DNA of 64,000 nucleotides from Curvibacter sp. PD_MW3 (GTDB lineage: Bacteria; Pseudomonadota; Gammaproteobacteria; Burkholderiales; Burkholderiaceae_C). The notes beneath the pieces are model-generated. The model saw only the letters and a list, made by a program, of their open reading frames with translations. It was not told the DNA's origin and did no database searches. The stretch's first letter is position 1, and every line of letters begins with the position of its first letter. This document shows positions 24,368 through 33,724 of this stretch, one piece after another. A program made the translations under genes and the position numbers. The stretch spans positions 1 through 64,000 of the forward strand of contig NSIV01000012.1 of assembly GCA_002633085.1 (NCBI GenBank), in the 5' to 3' direction.

Positions 24368-26098
24368 TTACTTCTTCTTCGCCGCGCTGGTCGGGTTCAG
24401 ACTGGTGATGCGGCCGCTCTCGGTACCAGCGCCTTCGTCGATGACGGCGTTGATCAAGGTGGGCTTGCGCGACTTGATGGCATCTTCCATCGCGCGGCGC
24501 AGTTCGGCCGGGGTGGTGGCTTGCACGCCCACGCCACCGAAGGCTTCCATCAGCTTGTCGTAGCGGGCGCCTTTGACGAACACCAGCGGCGAGGGATCCT
24601 TGGAGCCGCCGCGTGCCAGTTCGTCACCGCGGTAGACACCGTTGTTGTTCATGATCACGATGCAGACTGGCAGGTTGTAGCGGCAGATGGTCTCGACTTC
24701 CATGCCGGAAAAACCGAAGGCACTGTCACCCTCGATGGCGATGACCGGCTGGCCCGACTCCACGGCTGCGGCCACGGCAAAGCCCATGCCGATGCCCATC
24801 ACCCCCCAGGTGCCGACGTCCAGGCGTTTGCGCGGCTTGTACATGTCGACGATGGAGCGGGTGAAGTCCAGCGCGTTGGCACCTTCGTTGACCAGGATGG
24901 CATCCGGGTTGGCCTTGATGATGTCGCGCACCACGTTCAGCGAGCTGTGGTAGTTCATCGGCGAGGGATCTTTGGCCAGGGTCTCGGCCATCTTGGCCAC
25001 GTTCTTGTTCTTGCGCTCAGCCACGGCGCTGGTCCATTCGGTCGGGGGCTTGGCCCAGCTGGAACCCATGCCGGCGAGCAGGGCGGACACGCAAGAACCG
25101 ATGTCACCGACCAGCGGCGCGTCGATGGCCACGTTGCTGTCGGCTTCGGTGGGGGAAATGTCGATCTGGATGAACTTCTGGCCACCCGGGTTCTTGTGGT
25201 CCTTGCCACCCCAGGTCTTGCCCTTGCCGTGCGAGAGCAACCAGTTCAGGCGCGCGCCCACCAGCAGAACCACGTCGGCTTCCGGCAGCACGAAGGAGCG
25301 GGCGGCCGAGGCGCACTGCTCATGGGTGTCGGGCAGGATGCCCTTGGCCATGGACATGGGCAGGTAGGGGATGCCGGACTTCTCGACCAGGGTCTTGATG
25401 TCGGCATCGGCCTGGGCGTAGGCAGCACCCTTGCCCAACAGGATCAGGGGCTTCTTGGCACTCTTGAGCAGGTCCAGCGCGCGCTTGACGGCGTCCGGCG
25501 CCGGGATCTGGCGTGGTGCGGGATCAACCACCTTGATCAGCGACGCCTTGCCGGCGGCGGCGTCCATGGCCTGGCCGAACAGCTTGGCCGGCAGGTCCAG
25601 GTACACGCCTCCCGGGCGACCGGAAACGGCGGAGCGGATGGCTCGGGCAATGCCCACGCCGATGTCTTCGGCATTGAGCACGCGGAAGGCGGCCTTGCAC
25701 AGGGGTTTGGCAATGGCCAGCTGGTCCATTTCCTCGTAGTCGCCTTGCTGCAGGTCCACGATCTCGCGCTCGCTGGAGCCGCTGATCAGGATCATCGGGA
25801 AGCAGTTGGTGGTGGCATTGGCCAGCGCGGTCAGACCGTTGAGAAAGCCGGGGGCCGACACCGTCAGGCAGACACCGGGCTTGCCGGTCATGAAGCCGGC
25901 GATGGCGGCGGCGTTGCCGGCGTTCTGCTCATGGCGGAACGAAATCACGCGCATGCCTTCTTCCTGCATCATGCGGGTCAGGTCCGTGACCGGAATGCCC
26001 GGCAGGCCGTAGATGTTGGTGATGCCGTTGAGTTTCAGGGCCTCGATGACCAGATGAAAGCCGTCGGTGAGTTCAGAAGCTTGTGAGTCGTTTGTCAT
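24368..26098 (-). CDS. oxc: oxalyl-CoA decarboxylase
   Basis: ThDP-enzyme with [44 protein letters not shown]...; [31 protein letters not shown]. Confidence 0.93.
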   Translation of the reverse strand: MTNDSQASELTDGFHLVIEALKLNGITNIYGLPGIPVTDLTRMMQEEGMRVISFRHEQNAGNAAAIAGFMTGKPGVCLTVSAPGFLNGLTALANATTNCFPMILISGSSEREIVDLQQGDYEEMDQLAIAKPLCKAAFRVLNAEDIGVGIARAIRSAVSGRPGGVYLDLPAKLFGQAMDAAAGKASLIKVVDPAPRQIPAPDAVKRALDLLKSAKKPLILLGKGAAYAQADADIKTLVEKSGIPYLPMSMAKGILPDTHEQCASAARSFVLPEADVVLLVGARLNWLLSHGKGKTWGGKDHKNPGGQKFIQIDISPTEADSNVAIDAPLVGDIGSCVSALLAGMGSSWAKPPTEWTSAVAERKNKNVAKMAETLAKDPSPMNYHSSLNVVRDIIKANPDAILVNEGANALDFTRSIVDMYKPRKRLDVGTWGVMGIGMGFAVAAAVESGQPVIAIEGDSAFGFSGMEVETICRYNLPVCIVIMNNNGVYRGDELARGGSKDPSPLVFVKGARYDKLMEAFGGVGVQATTPAELRRAMEDAIKSRKPTLINAVIDEGAGTESGRITSLNPTSAAKKK

Positions 26099-26258
26099 GA
26101 TGAAATGTCTCTTCGTTTGACTTTGATGAAGGGCACGCAATGCGCTTGGGTTGGACGGTTTCAGAAAAAGTGACCAAAGGGGCGTTCAATCAAGTTCGGC
26201 GATGGTGTTTCCCTGTCTTGCGGATGTGCTGGTTCGGGGCGTTTTTCATCGTCGAGGT

Positions 26259-26264
26259 ATCATA
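26259..26264 (-). promoter_or_regulatory. candidate -10 hexamer of the oxc-frc2 promoter
   Basis: TATGAT on the minus strand, centre of the 26288-26301 box about 42 bp upstream of the predicted start site. Confidence 0.35.
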
Positions 26265-26287
26265 GAAAAGCGATTTGGATTCCTCCA

Positions 26288-26301
26288 TTGACCACGGTCA
26301 A
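26288..26301. promoter_or_regulatory. Crp/Fnr-type operator between oxc and its divergent regulator
   Basis: TTGACCACGGTCAA, TTGAC-N4-GTCAA palindrome. Confidence 0.6.
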
Positions 26302-26364
26302 TTTTCGAGACATTTCTTTTGGTCCGATGAGTCGGGCACTGTGCAGTGCGTTACGCTTTTTCCC

Positions 26365-26973
26365 ATGTCGTCCATCGAAAATCATCCAGAAAAAAACATC
26401 ATCCGGGTTCAGCTCAGGCAAAACGTCGTTCTCAAGGAGCTGAGCGAGACTGCCAACGCCGAGCTGGAGCCGTTGTTGTCGGTGGTGGAGTGCAACAAGG
26501 GTGACTACCTGCTGCACCAAGGCGTGCACGAGATGGAGCAGTATTTCATCCTCGATGGGGTTCTCAAACGCGTGGTGACCAATAGCCAGGCCAAGGAGAT
26601 GATCCTGCGCTTTGCCGCCGAGCGCGACATGGAAACGAGTTATGCCGCCTGGTGCCTGAAAACCCCGACGCCTTACAGCATCGTGTCGGTGACCAAGGCG
26701 CGGGTGGCCAAGCTGCCGATGCCGCAGTGGATTGCCTTCATGGAGCAGCATCCGGAGGTGAAGAAACCCTTCGAGTACTACGTGATGAATCTGATGAGCG
26801 AAATCATGGCGCACACCATCACGCTGCATTTGCTCGATGCGCCGGGGCGGGTGCATCGCTTCGTTCGCAAACACGCGGAACTGTTCGACCGCATTCCCAA
26901 GAAGGAACTCGCGGCCTACCTGAACCTGTCGGCCGAGACGCTCAGCCGCCTCAAGCAGCGCGGCAAGATCTGA
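26365..26973 (+). CDS. Crp/Fnr family transcriptional regulator
   Basis: cNMP-binding-like domain (ECNKGDYLLHQGVHEMEQYFILDGVLKRV) and C-terminal HTH KKELAAYLNLSAETLSRLKQRGKI (E-x-x-S-R recognition helix). Confidence 0.82.
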   Translation: MSSIENHPEKNIIRVQLRQNVVLKELSETANAELEPLLSVVECNKGDYLLHQGVHEMEQYFILDGVLKRVVTNSQAKEMILRFAAERDMETSYAAWCLKTPTPYSIVSVTKARVAKLPMPQWIAFMEQHPEVKKPFEYYVMNLMSEIMAHTITLHLLDAPGRVHRFVRKHAELFDRIPKKELAAYLNLSAETLSRLKQRGKI

Positions 26974-27014
26974 AAAGAAAAAAGCCCTGGTGCTGCACTG
27001 CAGAACCAGGGCTT
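26974..27014 (-). terminator. intrinsic terminator between convergent genes
   Basis: AAGCCCTGGT...ACCAGGGCTT stem with T-rich run on the minus strand. Confidence 0.7.
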
Positions 27015-27028
27015 GAGGCATCTGACCG

Positions 27029-27862
27029 TCAGGTCTTGGAGTAGGTGAAGCTGCGCGATGGCGACATCAGGCGCAGCTTGCTGTCCACGCCGCTGACCCC
27101 CGCCACCTGAGCGGCAATTTGCTCGACTTCATTTTTTTCAGCCGGGTTGAGCACAATACCGCTCAGCAGGATGCGCCCGTTGCGTGCCTCGATGGTGATG
27201 TTCACCTCCTGCGTCGGCTCATGGGTCTTGAGCGCGGCACGCACGCGTGCTGCCAGCGTCATGTTGCCCAGCAGCTTGCGCGACTCTTCTGACTCCTGGA
27301 ACTCCGGGCGGGTGGTGAGCTGGCGGATCTGCTCGACACAGCTGTGAACCGAGAGCCGGTCGGTGTTGAGGACCAGGTCGTAGAGCACCGGGTCACCCCA
27401 GGTGACGCCGAACTGCTGGTGCATGCGGCTGGCGTGTGCGTGGTCGCTGCGTCGGATTTCGTTCTCGGCAAATTCGCGATCGTCCGTTTCCAGGTTGTTC
27501 ATCAACCATTCGACGCGCTTGCCGAACGAGCGCGTGATGCGCACGCACACGACATGCTGCACCGGGCGCAGCAGGCAGGTGGCACCCCAGCCGCGCAGAA
27601 CAACATTGCCTTTGTTGGCCAACTCGAACATTTCTTCGGCACTGTAGAGGGCCACGCGCTCGGCGTCAGTGGTGACGCGCTCGATGATGCCGGCCTTGCC
27701 TTCGCGCAAGCGGTTGATCAGGCTGGTGGAGACATGCATCTTTCCAGCCACATGGTCCACCACTTCGTGGCGCATCACAGCCAGGTTCATGCTGGCTGCC
27801 AGCTCCATGGCGACATCTTTGGAGAGGGAACCCATTTCCTGGGTCATTGCGATAACGGGCAT
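27029..27862 (-). CDS. cytidylate kinase-like family protein with C-terminal BON domain
   Basis: N-terminal AMTQEMGSLSKDVAMELAASMNLAVMRHEVVDHVA and FELANKGNVVLRGWGATCLLR; C-terminal VNITIEARNGRILLSGIVLNPAEKNEVEQIAAQVAGVSGVDSKLRLM (BON-like). Confidence 0.7.
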   Translation of the reverse strand: MPVIAMTQEMGSLSKDVAMELAASMNLAVMRHEVVDHVAGKMHVSTSLINRLREGKAGIIERVTTDAERVALYSAEEMFELANKGNVVLRGWGATCLLRPVQHVVCVRITRSFGKRVEWLMNNLETDDREFAENEIRRSDHAHASRMHQQFGVTWGDPVLYDLVLNTDRLSVHSCVEQIRQLTTRPEFQESEESRKLLGNMTLAARVRAALKTHEPTQEVNITIEARNGRILLSGIVLNPAEKNEVEQIAAQVAGVSGVDSKLRLMSPSRSFTYSKT

Positions 27863-27876
27863 GGTCTGTTTCTCCT

Positions 27877-29406
27877 TCAATCCACAGGCCGCTCGGCGGC
27901 AAATTCATCCTGCTTCGGCGGCTTGACCAGTGCGATCAGCTTGGAAATCAGCGGCCACAGCAGCAGCACCAGAGCCAGGGTCGTGATCGAGCCGACCAGC
28001 GGGTTGGAGAACATGATCGACAACTCGCCTTGCGACACCAGCATGGCCTGACGGAACGAGTCTTCCGCCTTGTCTCCCAGAACCAGCGCCAGCACCAGTG
28101 GGGCGAGCGGGTAGTCGAGCTTCTTGAAGACGTAGCCGATCACGCCGAACAGCAGCATGAACCAGATGTCGAGCATGGCGTTGTGCACGGTGTAGGCGCC
28201 AATCGCGCAGATCACGATGATCACCGGGGCGATGATCGAGAACGGGATGCGCAGGATGGACGCGAACAGTGGCACCGTGGTCAGCACCACCAGCAGGCCG
28301 ACCAGGTTGCCCAGGTACATGGAGGCGATCAGACCCCAGACGAAGTCTTTCTGTTCGACGAACAGCAGCGGACCGGGCTGCAGGCCCCAGATCAGCAGAC
28401 CACCCAGCAGAACGGCAGCCGTCGGCGAGCCGGGGATGCCGAGTGCCAGCATGGGCAGCAGGGCGCTGGTGCCGGCGGCGTGCGCCGCCGTCTCGGGCGC
28501 CACCACGCCTTCGAGCTGGCCGGTGCCGAACTTGGCGCCGTCCTTGGACATCTTCTTGGCAATGCCGTAGCTCATGAAGGAGGCTGGTGTGGCACCGCCG
28601 GGGGTGATGCCCATCCAGATGCCAATCAGCGAGGCGCGGATCGAGGTGGCCCAGTACTGGGGCAGTTTCTTCCAGGTCTGCAAAACGACCTTGGGATCGA
28701 TCTTGGCGCTCTTGCCGGAGAAAGCCAGGCCTTCTTCCATGGACATCAGGATTTCGCCGATACCGAACAGGCCAATCACGGCAATCAGGAAGTCGAAGCC
28801 GCGCATCAGTTCATGCCAGCCGAAGGTCAGACGCAGCTGGCCCGTGACGGTGTCCATGCCGACGGCAGCAAGACCAAAGCCGATGCACATGGATGCCAGG
28901 ATCTTGAACGGGGAGCCTTTGCCCATGCCGACAAAGCTGCAGAAGGTCAGCAGGTAGACCGAGAAGAATTCGGGTGGACCGAACTTCAGCGCGAACTTGG
29001 CCACCAGCGGCGCCAGGAACGTGATCATGACCACGGCCACGAAGGCGCCGACGAAGGAGGATGTGAAGGCACCGGTCAGTGCTTCACCCGCTCGACCCTG
29101 TTGCGCCATCGGATAGCCATCGAACGTGGTGGCCACCGACCATGGTTCTCCGGGGATGTTGAACAGCACCGAGGTGATGGCGCCGCCGAAGAGGGCGCCC
29201 CAATAGATGCAGGACAGCATGATGATGGCCGAGGTCGGGTTCATGCTGAAGGTCAGTGGCAGCAGGATGGCCACGCCGTTGGCGCCGCCCAGTCCCGGCA
29301 GCACGCCGATCAGCACACCGAGCACGATGCCCACCACCATCAGAAGAAAGTTCATGGGCGTCATGACGACGGCGAAACCATGAAACAGTGCGTTGAGTTC
29401 TTCCAT
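27877..29406 (-). CDS. tripartite tricarboxylate transporter large permease (TctA family)
   Basis: GVLPGLGGANGVAILLPLTFSMNPTSAIIMLSCIYWGALFGGAITSVLFNIPGEPWSVATTFDGYPMAQQGRAGEAL. Confidence 0.92.
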   Translation of the reverse strand: MEELNALFHGFAVVMTPMNFLLMVVGIVLGVLIGVLPGLGGANGVAILLPLTFSMNPTSAIIMLSCIYWGALFGGAITSVLFNIPGEPWSVATTFDGYPMAQQGRAGEALTGAFTSSFVGAFVAVVMITFLAPLVAKFALKFGPPEFFSVYLLTFCSFVGMGKGSPFKILASMCIGFGLAAVGMDTVTGQLRLTFGWHELMRGFDFLIAVIGLFGIGEILMSMEEGLAFSGKSAKIDPKVVLQTWKKLPQYWATSIRASLIGIWMGITPGGATPASFMSYGIAKKMSKDGAKFGTGQLEGVVAPETAAHAAGTSALLPMLALGIPGSPTAAVLLGGLLIWGLQPGPLLFVEQKDFVWGLIASMYLGNLVGLLVVLTTVPLFASILRIPFSIIAPVIIVICAIGAYTVHNAMLDIWFMLLFGVIGYVFKKLDYPLAPLVLALVLGDKAEDSFRQAMLVSQGELSIMFSNPLVGSITTLALVLLLWPLISKLIALVKPPKQDEFAAERPVD

Positions 29407-29443
29407 TTTTTTTAAGTCTCCGTAGTACCGGACATGTCCGTGC

Positions 29444-29965
29444 TCAATAACCCAGGAAGCTGAGCAGGTCGTAGGCACCCTTGAACAGCGGCACTTTGAA
29501 CCAGACTTCAAACATCATGAAAAACACGACGTTGACGACGAGTGCTGCCGTCACGCTCTTGATCCAGCTGAACTTGCCAAGGATGATCATGAACAGCGCG
29601 ATGTAGATGGCCGATGCGACGTAGATGCCGATCACCTGGATGGCTCCGACATAAACGGCGGCAGGAATCAGCACCGAAAAGACGCGGCCCAGCTGCTCGC
29701 GATCAACAAAGATCTCCGTGTTTTTCTGCTTGCCGGCCAGTGACTGGTACAGGATGCCCAGTGCCGCGATCACCAGGATCAGGCCGATATAAAAGGGAAA
29801 GTAGCCCGAGCCTGGGCCATCGCTCGTCCATTCGGATCCGAGCTGGCGGCTGCCGTAGATGATCACGCCGCCGAGGATCAGCACAAGAATGGCGACGACT
29901 GCGTCAACGATATTGGTGGCAACCCCTGTGCGGCTGTCTTCGTGTGAGTTCATGTTCGGGTCCAT
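29444..29965 (-). CDS. tripartite tricarboxylate transporter small permease (TctB family)
   Basis: GPGSGYFPFYIGLILV motif, four TM segments; between TctA and TctC. Confidence 0.85.
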   Translation of the reverse strand: MDPNMNSHEDSRTGVATNIVDAVVAILVLILGGVIIYGSRQLGSEWTSDGPGSGYFPFYIGLILVIAALGILYQSLAGKQKNTEIFVDREQLGRVFSVLIPAAVYVGAIQVIGIYVASAIYIALFMIILGKFSWIKSVTAALVVNVVFFMMFEVWFKVPLFKGAYDLLSFLGY

Positions 29966-30094
29966 GACGAAAGTTTTGCAAAACGATACTTGAGGGCGGC
30001 ACCTGTCCAGGAATGGCGGTCAGCGTGAACTGGCGCTCATTCCAAGCAGGTCGTTGTCGGGGAAAACAGGCCCGGGTGGTGCCGGGCCGCCGGT

Positions 30095-31123
30095 TTACTT
30101 GGCGAGGAAGCCCGCTTCCTTCATGAGGCTGCGGTGGTTTTCTTCGGCAGTGGTGAGCCACTTGCTGAAGTCAGCGCCACTCATGGTGGTCTGGTTGAAG
30201 GCACCTTTTTCCATGTACTCCTTCCAGTCAGGTGTCTCACGGACTTTCTTGAGCAGGTTCACGTAGTAGGCGAGCTGGTCAGCCGAGATGCCGGGGGCCG
30301 CGAAGATGCCGCGCAGCATGACGTAGTCGGTCGGAACACCGGCTTCCTTGCAGGTCGGGATGTCGTTCCACGACTGGGTGTCGGTCACCTTGGCCTTGTA
30401 GGGCATGCGGGTGTCGTCGAACACGCACATGGCACGCAGCTTGCCGGCGCGCCACTGGGCCACGGCTTCCGCCGGGTTGTTCACGCTGGAGTCGATGTGG
30501 CCACCGACCAGCTGTACCGCCACTTCGCCGCCGCCCTTGAAGGGCACGTAGATGAATTTGGTGCCGGTAGCCTTTTCAATGCCGACAGTCAGGATCTGGT
30601 CTTCCTGCTTGGAGCCGGTGCCGCCCATCTTCATCTTGCTCGGGCCGGCAGCCTTGACGGCATCCAGATATTCCTTGGCTGTTTTGTACGGCTTCTCAGC
30701 ATTGGTCCACAGCACGAACTGGTCAAGCGCCATCATGCTCACGGGGGTCATGTCCTTCCAGTTGAAGGGCACACCGGTTGCCAGCGGCGTGGTGAACAGG
30801 TTGGAGAGGGTGATGATGATCTTGTGCGGGTCGCCCTTGGCCTCTTTGACGGAGAGGAAGCCTTCTGCGCCGGCGCCGCCGGATTTGTTCACGACGATCA
30901 GCGACTGGTTCATCAGCTTGTGCTTGACGATGATGCCCTGCATCAGGCGAGCCATCTGGTCAGCGCCGCCACCGGTGCCTGCAGGCACGACAAATTCAAC
31001 CGGCTTGGTGGGCTCCCAAGCGGCGCTTGCTGCTGTGGTGGCTGCCAGTGCCGCAATGGCAATCAACCCTGTGGCCGCCTTGACCAAGCTCGAACTCAAC
31101 CGCGTATGTATGGCTTTGACCAT
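30095..31123 (-). CDS. tripartite tricarboxylate transporter substrate-binding protein (TctC/BUG family)
   Basis: Signal peptide, WEPTKPVEFVVPAGTGGGADQMARLMQ...LMNQSLIVVNKSGGAGAEGF. Confidence 0.9.
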   Translation of the reverse strand: MVKAIHTRLSSSLVKAATGLIAIAALAATTAASAAWEPTKPVEFVVPAGTGGGADQMARLMQGIIVKHKLMNQSLIVVNKSGGAGAEGFLSVKEAKGDPHKIIITLSNLFTTPLATGVPFNWKDMTPVSMMALDQFVLWTNAEKPYKTAKEYLDAVKAAGPSKMKMGGTGSKQEDQILTVGIEKATGTKFIYVPFKGGGEVAVQLVGGHIDSSVNNPAEAVAQWRAGKLRAMCVFDDTRMPYKAKVTDTQSWNDIPTCKEAGVPTDYVMLRGIFAAPGISADQLAYYVNLLKKVRETPDWKEYMEKGAFNQTTMSGADFSKWLTTAEENHRSLMKEAGFLAK

Positions 31124-31228
31124 GATGTCTCCTCGTTTAGTTAATACTGTCAGGTATCCATCTGTCTGTTGATTCTCTTGCTGGAATCTTGTGCATGCAG
31201 ATGGTCGAATTATTCGGAATAAATTCTC

Positions 31229-31242
31229 TTGATGGTGGTCAA
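31229..31242. promoter_or_regulatory. Crp/Fnr-type operator upstream of tctC
   Basis: TTGATGGTGGTCAA (minus strand TTGACCACCATCAA); flanks also resemble the 26288-26301 site. Confidence 0.55.
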
Positions 31243-31293
31243 CTTTTCAGAAATTTGTATCCAACCTAGGGTTTCCGTGAATGGGGGTAATGC

Positions 31294-31728
31294 TTACGTG
31301 CCAACGCAGTGTGCCTTGTTAGCGCCAATAAGGTGAAAGGGCGCTTGCGTGAGGGGATGCACAAGAGTCAGGCATGACGTGCGCAGTGAAAGATCGGCAT
31401 TCTTTAGACGCTCGGCGACGTCCCAGCCGAGGCGTGTGCTTTCTGCATCGTGCTGACCAGCAGCGTCGAAGTGTGGTGTCGGTGTGTTGGTCAATCGGCT
31501 GAGCTCAATCACGGTACCCGCTAGGGCATTGGTCTCAGGTGCATGTTCCACAGTCACGTTCTGCCACATCGAGGTCTTGTGGGTGTCGACCTTCTTGGCG
31601 CCGGCAATGGGCTTTTCTGACGTGCTGCGGACAAACACATGGCCCGCAGGTCCAAAACGTCCCCCGTGTTGTGCGGGCCCGGGGTCTGCGGTGTTCGTCT
31701 CCATCATCGTCCTGTTTTTTTGATTCAT
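31294..31728 (-). pseudogene. probable remnant of a ketopantoate reductase-like (ApbA/PanE family) gene
   Basis: Short ORF with VDTHKTSMWQNVTVEHAPETNALAGTVIELSRLTNTPTPHFDA, matching the PanE C-terminal KTSMLQD...E.DAL.G.V.ELGR...PTP..DA signature; the rest is unrelated and no NAD(P) domain is visible. Confidence 0.5.
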
Positions 31729-31822
31729 CGCACACCGGCAGCGGCGCGGTGTGGTTCGAATCGTAAAAAAGGAGATGGCTTATGTACAGTCAATAAATCT
31801 GACTGTAATCATCATCTGGCTC

Positions 31823-32758
31823 TTATGTGTCTGATGATGTGGCCGTCGCTGCCAGTTGGCGTTCGCGGGCAAAGTCTGCCGCGCTCATCTTCTTGCCGCC
31901 GTCAGGACGCAGCTTGAGCACTTCGATCTGGCCCCCCTGGGCATTGATGAAGATCGACGTCTCCGTGATTCGCACGATCTCACCCGGTTTGCCGCTGACG
32001 TCGGCAAAGCGCCGGGTCAGGTGCTTGCGGCAGTCGAAGATCGAAACCCGGGTGCCTGCCAGTTCGGTCCAGGCGCCGGGCGCCGGGTTGCAGGCACGGA
32101 TCAGGTTGTAGACCTGGTCTACGTGGTTGGCCCAGTTGATGCGGGCTTCCTCGGCCTTGAACCAACCTTCGTAACTGGCCTGGCTTTCATCCTGTGCGAC
32201 TTCCTGGTGCTTGCCGGCCATGACCAGATCGGCGGCCTCCAGCAAGGCGGCCACACCCAGCGGGAACAGGGAATTGAAATAGACCTCGCCCAGGGTGGCG
32301 TCGGGGCCGATGGGGCAGGTCTTTTGCAGGATGACCGGGCCTTCGTCCAGGCCATCGGTGGGGCGGAAGATGGTCAGGCCGGTCTCGCGGTCGCCGCGGG
32401 CGATCGGCCAGTTGATGGAGGAGGGGCCGCGGTACTTGGGCAGCAGCGAGGGATGGTACTGGATGGTGCCGTGCGTCGGGATATTGGCAAACGATTGCGG
32501 CACGAACTGCAGCACAAAGGCCATGATGCCGATGTCGGCCCGCAACTCACGCATGGCCTGCTCGGCCTCGGAGCTCTTGAGGCTGGCGAACTGGAACACC
32601 TTCAGGCCCAGTGCCTCGGCGGCGGCGCGCAGCGCGTCCGGCTTCTCGCCCGGCTTTTCCGGTTTGCAGAACACGCCGGCAATCTCGTCGCCGCGTGCCA
32701 CAAAGGCTTCCAGCGCAGCCTTGCCAAAGTCCTGCTGACCGATGAATGCGACTCTCAT
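31823..32758 (-). CDS. formyltransferase family protein resembling the hydrolase domain of 10-formyl-THF dehydrogenase
   Basis: YHPSLLPKYRGPSSINWPIARGDRETGLTIFRPTDGLDEGPVILQKTCPIGPDATLGEVYFNSLFPLGV...PAPGAWTEL. Confidence 0.8.
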   Translation of the reverse strand: MRVAFIGQQDFGKAALEAFVARGDEIAGVFCKPEKPGEKPDALRAAAEALGLKVFQFASLKSSEAEQAMRELRADIGIMAFVLQFVPQSFANIPTHGTIQYHPSLLPKYRGPSSINWPIARGDRETGLTIFRPTDGLDEGPVILQKTCPIGPDATLGEVYFNSLFPLGVAALLEAADLVMAGKHQEVAQDESQASYEGWFKAEEARINWANHVDQVYNLIRACNPAPGAWTELAGTRVSIFDCRKHLTRRFADVSGKPGEIVRITETSIFINAQGGQIEVLKLRPDGGKKMSAADFARERQLAATATSSDT

Positions 32759-32813
32759 GAAGCTTGTCCCCTCTTGAAATTCTGTGGCGCCTTGATGCTG
32801 AACGCGCCGATTA

Positions 32814-33617
32814 TCAACGCATCAGGAAGTAGGCGGCCAGCAAGTAGAGCACCACGGCGAAGGCACGTTTGAGCGGGCGGATGTCCATGCTGTGCGCGGT
32901 GCGTGCGCCCAGCGGGGCGGTGCTGATGCTGGCCGTGGCGATCACCAGCAGGCCGGGCACATAGACGTAGCCGAAGGCGCCGGGTGGCATGTCGGGCAGG
33001 GACTGGCCCGCCAGGATGTAGCCCAGCGTGCCGGCCAGGGCGATGGGAAAGCCCAGGGCGGCCGAGGTGGCCACCGCCTGGTGGATCTTGATGTTGCACC
33101 AGGTCATGAACGGGACCGAGACGAAGGCGCCGCCGGCACCCACCACCGAAGACAGCAGGCCGATCACGCTGCCCATGCCGAACATGCCGATCGGCCCGGG
33201 CAGGGTGCGCGTGGGCTTGGGTTTGCGGTCGAGGAACATCTGCGTGGCCGAGAAGGCGATGAAGAGCGAGAACACTGCGCCCAGGATCTTGGTCGGCAGC
33301 GCCACCGCGATCTGTGCCCCGATGAGCGAGCCGACCAGGATGCCGGGTGCCAGCACGCGCGCCACCGGCCAGAGCACGGCGCCGCGCTTGTGGTGCGCGC
33401 GCACCGAAGAGAGGGAGGTGAAGCAGATCGTGGCCAGCGAGGTGGCTACCGCCATCTTGACCACGTAGTCCGCCGGGAAGCCCTGGGACTCCAGGATGAT
33501 GGTCATGAACGGCACCAAGATCATGCCGCCGCCGATGCCCAGCAGACCGGCCAGAAACCCGGCGCAGATGCCCATCAGGGCCAGTTCGATGATCAGTTGT
33601 GGTTCAAGAAACATCAT
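32814..33617 (-). CDS. TauE/SafE family sulfite exporter-like permease
   Basis: GICAGFLAGLLGIGGGMILVPFMTIIL and internal repeat VIGLLSSVVGAGGAFVSVPFM. Confidence 0.88.
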   Translation of the reverse strand: MMFLEPQLIIELALMGICAGFLAGLLGIGGGMILVPFMTIILESQGFPADYVVKMAVATSLATICFTSLSSVRAHHKRGAVLWPVARVLAPGILVGSLIGAQIAVALPTKILGAVFSLFIAFSATQMFLDRKPKPTRTLPGPIGMFGMGSVIGLLSSVVGAGGAFVSVPFMTWCNIKIHQAVATSAALGFPIALAGTLGYILAGQSLPDMPPGAFGYVYVPGLLVIATASISTAPLGARTAHSMDIRPLKRAFAVVLYLLAAYFLMR

Positions 33618-33724
33618 GCGGTACGGACGGCTAGCGTTCGGTACGGGCAAGAGCAACCGCGCGCAGTCGGGCTCAGGCACCCCGGCCCGGGACGTGTTGA
33701 GGGACTGGGAAAACGAAGCGTAAA

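Noticed and set aside
23078-26086. 1002-aa plus-strand ORF opposite frc2/oxc
   Set aside because: High-GC shadow ORF: low-complexity Gly/His/Ala/Val-rich translation, antisense to two clearly recognisable enzymes.
26116-26129. TTGACTTTGATGAA upstream of oxc as another Crp/Fnr box
   Set aside because: Second half-site is imperfect (ATGAA) and it is too close to the start codon; the 26288 site is much better.
28030-29415. 461-aa plus-strand ORF opposite tctA
   Set aside because: His/Gln/Gly/Asp-rich shadow frame; tctA on the minus strand is unambiguous.
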